This document shows positions 56,753-64,000 of a DNA stretch of 64,000 nucleotides, in pieces; positions within the stretch are counted from its first letter, which is position 1; the number at the start of each line of letters is the position of its first letter. Origin of the DNA: Rusavskia elegans. Lineage: Eukaryota > Ascomycota > Lecanoromycetes > Teloschistales > Teloschistaceae. The notes beneath the pieces were generated by a model that was given only the letters and a program-made list of their open reading frames with translations, did no database searches and was not told where the DNA came from. Position numbers and translations under genes: made by a program. The stretch lies in assembly GCA_011316305.1 (NCBI GenBank), contig SAUG01000035.1, positions 528,294 through 592,293 on the forward strand, read 5' to 3'.

Positions 56753-58139
56753 GTCGGCGGTTCGAACAGGGGTGAGAGAGTGTGGGAAGTTTGTAGTGTG
56801 GCTTTGATGATGAAAGGAGAGATGGTCGATGTAGTTCAACGACGGCGTTTATGAACGGAGTAGTTGGGATGGAAGGAAGGTTCTCAGTGCACTGGACTCT
56901 TTTCGAAAGAGTCAATGGCCAGCCTTAAATACCTTTACTCAGTCAGTTACACAGCCCTGATCAATCAGCTGGACAGATACCGTGTTGACGGTCCACACCT
57001 CTTTCCAGTTGAAGCGAGCAGATAACGGATCTGGTTTATTCTTGGATCTACTGCCTGGTGGCCGTGTGATTGCATGATATGAGTTTGTTCCGGCCACGCT
57101 CGCCATATAATGGTGTGTCGCCATAGTCTTAGGGAGAGCCTAAGTAGTGTTCGGGACACCCTCTGCATCCTATGCCCGTTATCATGTAATAGATGAGCGC
57201 GGGCGGAGCATTGGCAATCAATCGGAGAAGATCCCTGGCGAGACCGAGGGAAGAAACGCAGATCGTTCTGTTCGCCAGTGTCGAAATCCCCCATGTGGGA
57301 TGAAATGATGGTGGCGATCGATTCGCATCAATGCAGGGGTCTCCGAATGATGATGTAGACACATGATCCCAAGAAACAATAAGCTTCCTCTATTGGTGGA
57401 TTGATGATCAGAAACAGCCATAGCGTCAAGACATAGCCTTGTGCAGTCTTCACGAGAACAAATGTGGCAATTCATCCGAGCAGGAGCAACTGGAAGATGA
57501 TGCAAACAATCATCATTGGTATCGCATATTGTGCGGCTAGTACGATGGGCATACTAATGCCACGTTGTTGTCATGATGTGCATAAGCGTCGGCAAGAAGT
57601 CGTAGGGAAGGCAAAGAATTTACGTATTCATGATAATCGAGACGGAAAATTTATAAGCGACTCGTGGGAATGCGCAACGTCAGACGGGTCGGAACGAAAC
57701 AACATGCAAAGAAAAGGGTCAGCTTCCTTCGGATATTTTCGTCGTACATTTTTGCGAAATGAAGGATGCAGAGAAAGAGGCAGGTAGTGTGATCGGAAAC
57801 AAGATTCCTACCAACCAGAACACCAAGACCGACACATGTAATAAGGAGAGGAGCTTTCGCTCCAGGAATCAGGTGAACGCCGTTGTTTGCAAGGTAAAAG
57901 ACCTCGATCATCTGCATGTCAAGCCTCGACTCACGGATTCAGCTCGCCCGAATCGGATTTACATTGAGGTTCATAGAAATAGGCGCTGCCAGATTACCGT
58001 TTCGTTCTTGAGCATCTGATGAAGGTGTCGTCAGCAACCAAGTCCCGCGAGTAGGATTCGAAGTGACTTGTGTCGTTCTTTGGGAAATTGTGCTCACCAT
58101 CGGCCCAAGAACCCGTCGACTTCAAATGAAGATCCGCGA
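56753..58139. other. Intergenic stretch
   Basis: No gene recognised. Short frames on both strands at 56939-57917 look like chance. Confidence 0.4.
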
Positions 58140-58500
58140 TCAATAATATATCCCATTCAATTCTGAAATGACCTCGTCAAGGATCCCACTTTGTAATTCA
58201 GGGATCGCGGTCACCTTGGTCCTTATGCTCTGTCTGAACGATCGAGGCGTCTCGATCCTTTGTTCGACTATGAACTTGATCTCCGTCAGAGGGGGCTGGA
58301 CATAGTTCAAGACCCCGTCGAGCAAATGACCTTGATGGCGTGATGTCACAAAAATATGGTGTTGCCCCTTCGGTGTTTGATCGCACAACAAGCGCCTAGG
58401 AGGATTCTATAAAACCTTCTTGCCGGCCTGCGTCTGTAATTTCATCAAGACCGTCCACAAGAATGTAAGTTTTCTTAAACTCGTCGGTCCTTGATTGGAC
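58140..58500 (-). pseudogene. Relic of a NACHT NTPase (NLR-type) gene
   Basis: The minus strand retains the Walker B motif I-L-V-D-G-L-D-E-I at about 58464-58439. After an in-frame stop and frame change it has I-F-V-T-S-R-H-Q at about 58356-58331. The order and spacing are those of the NACHT domain of fungal NLR proteins (Walker B, then the T-S-R-like sensor). The rest runs to a stop at 58140 without repeats. No Walker A motif was found upstream. Too short and broken to be functional. Confidence 0.65.
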
Positions 58501-58814
58501 GATAGATCGGACTTGATCCAGGCCAGGCTTCGCTCTGTGGCATGAAAGACATTTTACATGGAAAGTCCAGGGTCGTCTTTTGCCGCTGCTGAACCTGTAT
58601 GAACAAAGTCTTCTAAAGCCCTTATTCGCTGAGCCAGAAGATGTCGAGAAGTTTTCCGATCACAGAGCTGCATAACATCCATGGTAACGCCATTTGAAGG
58701 CTCGATAACAGCAGGATGGATCGACCCGTTCGCAGAACCTTCAGGTCTGATTCACATTGGCAAGCTTAACGCGAGCCTCTTGAGTTATCTTTAACTTCTC
58801 ATGATCTGTACACC

Positions 58815-59084
58815 ATGAGTGAAGACTTCCCTAGATGGCTGAACAGTCGCCGGTGTCCGAGGAAAAAACGAGTCCGTGTAATGTGCTTCTTTGGGGAACT
58901 ACCTAGCCTGCTGGGGGGCCATGTAGTTCCTCGTGAGGCTGCCGATATTCGTGGCAAGGATATCCTGTCCTTGCATGATAAGCACGTGGGGATTTGCAAC
59001 TTAGACAATGACAAGGATCCAGAATACAAGATCCGTCCTCAACAAGTTGATTACATGGGTGGAGGAAATCAAGATGGCTGGTAG
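58815..59084 (+). pseudogene. Relic of an esterase-like N-terminal domain of fungal NLRs
   Basis: The open frame has V-M-C-F-F-G-E-L-P, then G-G-H-V-V-P-R-E-A-A, then L-H-D-K-H-V-G-I-C. This resembles the end of the alpha/beta-hydrolase (SesB-like) domain common at the N-terminus of fungal NLRs, where the usual pattern is C-F-F/Y-E-E-x-P, V-V-P, A-x-L-P-G and a late H-x-x-H/M. It starts mid-domain, lacks the catalytic Ser region, and stops after about 90 residues. It lies on the opposite strand from the NACHT relic, so a rearrangement followed the decay. Confidence 0.5.
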
Positions 59085-60509
59085 CGCCGAGAAGCCCAAA
59101 ACTGTAGGCTTCTACCCCCAGGCCAGCTTTACCATGGGCAAGAACTATGGGGAAATTCAGACTGGGTAGGATGTCCCGAGTAACACAAAGGAAGCACGTG
59201 TCAAGAACAAATTTGTGAGTACCATACGAAGACGCTAGAGCTGCACAAGAAGCTGATTCCGAAGGAAAACAGCAATGAGTAGCATTCGAGGCCTCAAAGC
59301 CTATCAAACCAGCGTCGGTAAACGCGTTCACGACTGTTCTACCAAGCTGCGAAAATGACCTGATGATGATGAATACGATAACATTACCTTGCACTGGAAG
59401 TGTATAGAACACTAGTTCACATGCTTCCATGTGTCCTTCGAATCAGTGCCTAAAAAGGCCCCTGCGTTCTTGATACATGATCTGCAAGTCGAAGAGTCCT
59501 GGCGAAGCGGCGGCTGGTCAGAACAAGAATACATAGATTGCAACGAGGGGCGCACAGCAACCAAAACTGCTGGTGCTTTTGATTGCAGACGCAAGTCACT
59601 ACAAGACTATCACTTCATTAAACAGAATCTTCCAAATGAACGTGGTCGCTGTATTGTTACGTCTGAGCAGTCGTTAGAACGATATCCTTCATCGAGGTAC
59701 CGACTGTTGTACACCCCCCATTAGCCCTCCATGTGGACTGATTCTTGGCAATCAGCCTTGCGGCAACCGTTTTTGGGCCGGCTTCCAGACCCGACACCAC
59801 CAATTTTAGCCCACAAAATTTACCACTTTTGACCTACGCCATCTACAGTAATCCCTCACACATTCACAATCACATCCAGTTTCCTTCATCAACGAGTCCG
59901 AGTGCTCAGGACAACAAATGACAACACTCAACACTTGTATCCCTCATCGTCGTGCATAAATTGACACCCTCCATGAGCAACAAGGATCTACTGAGAGTCC
60001 TGTCACGCCCCGCAAAGTCCGTTTGCCCTCACGCGTCATTGTTGAAGCTGTTGCAACTGCTGACTCAGGTAAATCCACAGACCCAGATAACACCAGCTAC
60101 TCGCTCGCGGAGTTCTCCTCTTACGACATCTACAAAGACTTCTCTTCTGCTAGATCCGGTACTTCGCCAGGGTATCGGACCACAAACAGTTGCCAAAATT
60201 CCCTGGTACAAGCCCTTCTTCGTTCCCCTCTCCGCTCGACCTCCATAACCTTGTGTTGCTTTGCCGAATTACTACAACTGCTGCTGGCAAAAGCCAGCCT
60301 CCACAATCTTCCAGCTAGCGTGGGCCATCTCTACTCAGGCGAACACCGCATTGTTCGTCTGGGCTGCAGCTTGTGCTTCCGACGCTAGACGCAAAGACGA
60401 CTCTCATCCAGGTCAGTCAACCTACACTCCACTTCATTTACGGATGTTAATGTCTTGCTAGATTGCTGCTCGACCCTCGCGTTCCCCAAACTGCCCATTC
60501 CGCACGGAA
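59085..60509. other. Leader and promoter region of the AdoMet decarboxylase gene
   Basis: Several upstream ATGs exist. One at 59918 opens a 13-codon frame ending at 59959. One at 59973 opens a frame closing at 60248, with GTAAAT at 60069 as a possible intron donor. No other gene seen. The plus-strand frame at 59431-59724 has no recognisable character. Confidence 0.45.
59918..59959 (+). promoter_or_regulatory. Candidate upstream ORF of the AdoMet decarboxylase gene (13 codons)
   Basis: ATG at 59918, stop TAA, about 590 bases before the main start codon. Upstream ORFs control AdoMet decarboxylase translation by polyamines in animals and plants (known); whether this one does so is inference, and no known regulatory peptide sequence is evident. 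Confidence 0.35.
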
Positions 60510-62066
60510 ATGGTGAATACTGAAACCCCCAACAATCACACATTATCGCCCTCGGGTACCCCGCTTCTAACCATCAATCGCGAGGCTACCATCGATCTCG
60601 ACTCCACCAATTCGTTTGAGGGACCGGAGAAGCTCCTGGAAGTATGGTTCTCAGCCGGTCCTCCCTCTCTGCCCGAGGCCTCTGCCCCTGGTGGCTTGAA
60701 GGTGGTATCTTCCGAGGTGTGGAAGGATATGCTTGATCTCGTCAACTGCAAAGTATTGTCAATCGTGGAGTCAGAAGAGGTGGACGCCTACCTACTTTCG
60801 GAATCTAGCATGTTCGTCTTCCCTCACAAGTTGATTCTGAAGACGTGCGGCACTACAACCCTGCTCAGCGGCCTACCAAAAATCCTAGAGATTGCAGCTT
60901 TGGTCGCTAAGTTCCCGCATGCTCAGGCCGATGCCGCTCAAGGACGACCAACCGCCGCTGCTCCATATCGGGTATTCTACAGCCGCAAGAACTTTTTGTT
61001 CCCAGACCGTCAACGAGGACCACATCGCAGCTGGAGGAACGAAGTCAATTCTCTCGACAGGTTGTTTGTTGGTGGCAGTGCCTACATGATTGGGAAGATG
61101 AACGGCGAACATTGGTATCTTTACTTGACAGAGCCCAACACAATGCTTACACCACCCGCCACTCCTGAACGAGAGCAACCTATCAAAGTGCTGGATCTAC
61201 CCGATTCGAAATTGATTGCTGAGCAATGTTCCATGGAGGGCGAAGGGCAAGATGAGACGCTGGAGCTGCTGATGACCGATTTGGAGCCAGAGAATGCCAA
61301 ACAATTCTACCTTGATCACGCGAGTGCGGTCGCGGAAGGTAAGTATTTCCAGCAAGCTCGCGACGCTCGGATGGACGCACAGAAGCACCTGGGGAGCATC
61401 AATAATATGGATGAGGCTGGAGTACTTGAACACAATAAGCCCAGCAATGATTGGAAGGTCTGCCACGATAGTGTTGATGTCTTCAGCAGTACATCTGATG
61501 AGGACAGCCCCTTTGCTTCGGGCGATGAGCTTACGTTCCCCCAAGAATTGACTACCGAGGGTCATGCGCTTGGCACTATCGTCTCCGACTCCTCTGGCCT
61601 CTCAGCTGTATACCCTTCCGCCAGGTATCCGGATGCCCGCATAGATGCTTACCTTTTCACCCCTTGTGGCTTTTCCGCCAATGGTGTCATTCCATCGCCG
61701 GCCACAGGAGGCTCAACCCATTACTTCACTGTCCACGTCACACCCGAGCCTCACTGCTCGTACGCTTCTTTTGAAACCAACGTACCTGCAAGCCAGACGG
61801 GCCGCGAGACTGCCGACGTCATTCAGCAAGTTGTGGGCATTTTCAAACCAGGCAGATTCTCCGTTACGCTGTTCGAGGCTAAAGATTCAGCTGACGATGA
61901 TGGTGGGCTTGCAAGGAAAAAACGAAACAAATTAGAGGCCATCAACGGGTATCGACGGGTCGATCGGATTGTGCACGACCTGGAAGGTTACGAGTTGGTT
62001 TTCAAGTATTACGAGAGATACGATTGGGAAGGTGGTGCGCCCCGGCTGGGTGAAATTGGTGCCTAG
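60510..62066 (+). CDS. spe2: S-adenosylmethionine decarboxylase proenzyme (518 aa)
   Basis: Single exon. It makes decarboxylated AdoMet, the aminopropyl donor for spermidine and spermine (PF01536). The proenzyme self-cleaves at the conserved E-S-S (98-100; Glu98/Ser99) in L-L-S-E-S-S-M-F-V-F to form the pyruvoyl cofactor. The N-terminal F-E-G-P-E-K-L-L-E-V-W-F carries the two family Glu residues (E37, E40 region). K-T-C-G-T-T-T-L-L contains the catalytic Cys (about 113). The C-terminal half has I-D-A-Y-L-F-T-P-C-G-F-S-A-N-G and Y-F-T-V-H-V-T-P-E-P with the catalytic Ser and His. The middle has a long Asp/Glu-rich fungal insert. Length and motifs are complete. Regulation by upstream ORFs is plausible. 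Confidence 0.95.
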   Translation: MVNTETPNNHTLSPSGTPLLTINREATIDLDSTNSFEGPEKLLEVWFSAGPPSLPEASAPGGLKVVSSEVWKDMLDLVNCKVLSIVESEEVDAYLLSESSMFVFPHKLILKTCGTTTLLSGLPKILEIAALVAKFPHAQADAAQGRPTAAAPYRVFYSRKNFLFPDRQRGPHRSWRNEVNSLDRLFVGGSAYMIGKMNGEHWYLYLTEPNTMLTPPATPEREQPIKVLDLPDSKLIAEQCSMEGEGQDETLELLMTDLEPENAKQFYLDHASAVAEGKYFQQARDARMDAQKHLGSINNMDEAGVLEHNKPSNDWKVCHDSVDVFSSTSDEDSPFASGDELTFPQELTTEGHALGTIVSDSSGLSAVYPSARYPDARIDAYLFTPCGFSANGVIPSPATGGSTHYFTVHVTPEPHCSYASFETNVPASQTGRETADVIQQVVGIFKPGRFSVTLFEAKDSADDDGGLARKKRNKLEAINGYRRVDRIVHDLEGYELVFKYYERYDWEGGAPRLGEIGA

Positions 62067-62648
62067 AAGAAGTTTCGGGGGCGGGAGTGGCTTTTCTTCT
62101 TCAGACGACTGGTGCTGTAACATACTTTGCTGTACATTCACTCCCAGCACAGGCACATATTGAAGCGGAAGGGCGGTTTGCTGGATCTTTCAATAGGGGC
62201 GGCTTTCGCAATCAATCTCTATGGCTAAGCTGAACCCTTGTAGTTTATCCACATGTTCTTGCACGGTCAGCAGAAAAGTCCGGACACCAAGCCTATTATC
62301 TCATTAATTCGTAGGGCATGCGATTTTCTGGCAGTCGAGGTACCGGATGTGAACTCCGCCAAGTCGAAGGGATGCTGAGGATGTGTGGAGCCTCTCTACC
62401 ACGACGGTCTTAGCTTTCTCGCCAGAACAAGGATATATCGTAATATGAGCACAGTAGCCAATACACCTGGTGTAGATCCAAGTCATGACAGTTCTTTGAT
62501 CCTATCAAGTAGTTTGTTCATAGTCAACGTGGGTTGTACCCCCCTATTGCGATTGAGGCTTGCTTGCTCAGGGCATGATGACGTAATCTGCAATCTAATC
62601 ACAGCACCACACCACTCACTCATTCGACCTCAGAAAACAGATGTGAGC
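62067..62648. other. Intergenic stretch
   Basis: Tandem-gene spacer. No gene seen. A frame reading into the next gene starts at 62385 but has no support before 62649. Confidence 0.4.
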
Positions 62649-63801
62649 ATGCCACCAGCCAAGGGGCCTCAGGCTCAGACGACTGGTTCGGCCCATTTCG
62701 ATCCTGATGCCTTTCTCGCATCCTGGGCCAAGGATTCCAAAACGCTGCTCCCCCAGGGGAACGATCTGCGGTCCTCCATCATCGCCGCGTTCAATCTCGC
62801 TCAGTCCGACAGTTACGTCTACCACGCTGTAGCTAGCGTCACTCTGGCGCAGGTGCAAGAGGCAATCCGGCATGGCGGTGAGCATGGCCTTCATGCGTGG
62901 TATCCCGACGAGGCTGGTAATATATCAGAAGTATGTGCTCTTTGTGACACCTGGACCCATGTCTCATGTCTTGCGCCAGGCTCTCATGCCACCGTAGCTT
63001 CCTCCACCCACTGCAGCCGACATTGCCGCCTACACCTCAATCTTTGCTTCAACGACCTCGACGTCCAAGTCCTTGAATGGATTTGCGGCCAATGCGAAAA
63101 AGGGTTCACATCGTGCTACTGTGGCCGCCCACCTACAATCCAAGCGCCTGCTACCCTCTTTATACATTGTCCCGAAGCTGAAGAACCCACACATCAATCC
63201 ATACTACGACTACTGGGCATGGTCGTGTCAGATCCTAGAGTGGGTAGGCCCAGCAGCGAACACAGTCAACATCAAGCAAAGCCACCACGTTCTCCCAGTG
63301 CTCATGCACCACTTCGGCTGTGCTGTCCCCAGCTATGAGAGTCTTGAAGTGGTCAAGCAGTCTGCAAAAGGGAGGAAAGTGCTGGATCTTGGCTGTGGTA
63401 ACGGATATTGGGCCTACATGCTCCGCCGCCTCGGCGTTCAGGTAGACCCTGTGGACAATCTACAAAGCAAATATCGGTCCCTCTGGATAAATGATCTTAT
63501 TGTTGATGAAGGCGAGAAGTACTTGAAGACGCATAATGGAGCCAAGGATGCGCTGCTGTTGCTTGTGTATCCAATAGTTGGCTCCGACTTCACTGCCCGG
63601 GTCCTGAATGCATATACAGGGAGCACGATTTGTGTGGCTGGGACTCAAAATGCGAACGGCTATACCGCTTTCAAGGGTAGAGTGATCGATGGGTATATGA
63701 CTGCAGAGAAGCCAGACTATGTGAAAACGGTGCAGATACCTCTGCCATCTTTTGCAGGTAAGGATGAGGCCTTGTTCGTCTTTGAGAGGTTTACGAAGTA
63801 A
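62649..63801 (+). CDS. SAM-dependent methyltransferase-like protein (361 aa, two exons)
   Basis: Exons 62649-62930 and 62998-63801. The 67-bp intron is GTATGT...ACCGTAG; the frame is open across the junction. Motif I of Rossmann methyltransferases is clear: K-V-L-D-L-G-C-G-N-G-Y-W-A-Y-M-L. It is followed by a strand ending D-P-V-D-N-L that fits the ribose-binding acidic residue region, and by a later D-A-L-L-L-L-V-Y-P. The N-terminal half has a distinctive P-H-I-N-P-Y-Y-D-Y-W-A-W-S segment, conserved in what I recall as uncharacterised fungal proteins. Substrate unknown. It follows the AdoMet decarboxylase gene in the same orientation; both use AdoMet, but I see no evidence they work together. 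Confidence 0.78.
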
Positions 63802-64000
63802 GGGAGCTTTGAAGAAGTTGGCCATGCAATTCTTTTTGCTGGATGATTCTACCTTTAGCGACTGGCAACAAGAGCACCCCATTTGGTCTAGAGTTGGGAA
63901 GAAAGATACAAAGTGAGCTACTCGAATGCACTTCTTATCTTCATAAAAAAGCTAGACAAGATTATCTTATAACGGACCCGGGGGGGGGGGGGGGGGGGGG
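63802..64000. other. End of window with a long G homopolymer
   Basis: 3' flank of the methyltransferase-like gene. The last 21 bases are an uninterrupted G-run beginning in CCCGGG. Confidence 0.6.

Noticed and set aside
62931..63338. Cys/His-rich reading frame resembling a PHD finger (C-A-L-C-D, H-V-S-C, W-I-C-G-Q-C) continuing the methyltransferase first exon
   Set aside because: It begins exactly at a good GTATGT donor. The downstream Rossmann segment is in another frame joined by a 67-bp intron, so the finger-like pattern is intron plus out-of-frame exon.
1..64000. CRISPR array, phage or bacterial operon structure
   Set aside because: Introns, RIP and fungal gene families show eukaryotic DNA; no spaced direct-repeat array is present.

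Overview
The window is nuclear DNA of a filamentous ascomycete (Pezizomycotina; Dothideomycetes is my best guess, but this is inference). The evidence is short introns of about 43-72 bp with CTRAY-type branch sites, a HET-S-type HeLo protein, a WSC-domain haem peroxidase, fungal forms of Hid1, Pom34 and AdoMet decarboxylase, and a 5-kb AT-rich block almost lacking CpA and TpG, the signature of repeat-induced point mutation (RIP).

Layout. 1-5.1 kb: a conserved fungal hypothetical gene, a DUF952 gene and an orphan gene. 5.8-13.1 kb: a tandem array of five paralogues (family A), all on the plus strand. Each has a domain with the pattern Y-I-x-x-L-K-x-F-Y-x-D-I-x-F-x-x-L, predicted helix-turn-helix-like. 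Four of the five carry the same promoter-proximal box about 370-425 bp before the start codon. 13.6-19.0 kb: three members of a second unnamed family (family B), one an evident pseudogene. 19.2-28.7 kb: a conserved core of nitronate monooxygenase-like, HID1, POM34-like and secreted WSC-peroxidase genes, followed by the broken N-terminus of an SNF-type transporter. 30.5-40.3 kb: three more family B genes in gene-poor DNA with one tRNA-Arg-like gene. 41.8-42.9 kb: a HeLo cell-death-type protein with a transmembrane segment and a repetitive hydrophobic tail. 43.27-48.29 kb: a RIP-saturated DNA transposon with intact 40-bp terminal inverted repeats and a 7-bp target duplication. 48.6-53.4 kb: a 1550-residue three-exon protein with a possible RasGAP-like fold and a Sel1-like tail. 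54.9-56.8 kb: a 584-residue secreted protein. 58.1-59.1 kb: relics of fungal NLR-type genes. 60.5-63.8 kb: AdoMet decarboxylase and a SAM-dependent methyltransferase-like gene.

The part that looks undescribed is the pair of expanded families A and B. Family B copies share a short basic first exon, a phase-1 intron, a G-T-[WC]-x-x-F-L/R-K-A-F-x-x-W core, an A-R-x-R-L-[IV] segment, an A-R-C-W-I-Y-Q/Q-P-W segment, and rapidly diverging tails. One tail is a tandem array of six perfect psi-K-x-E SUMO-consensus motifs. Five reading-frame breaks in the two families can all be explained by one extra base in a C-containing run, while the core genes read cleanly. Exon models below were derived by eye from splice signals, reading frame and paralogue comparison. 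No searches were run.
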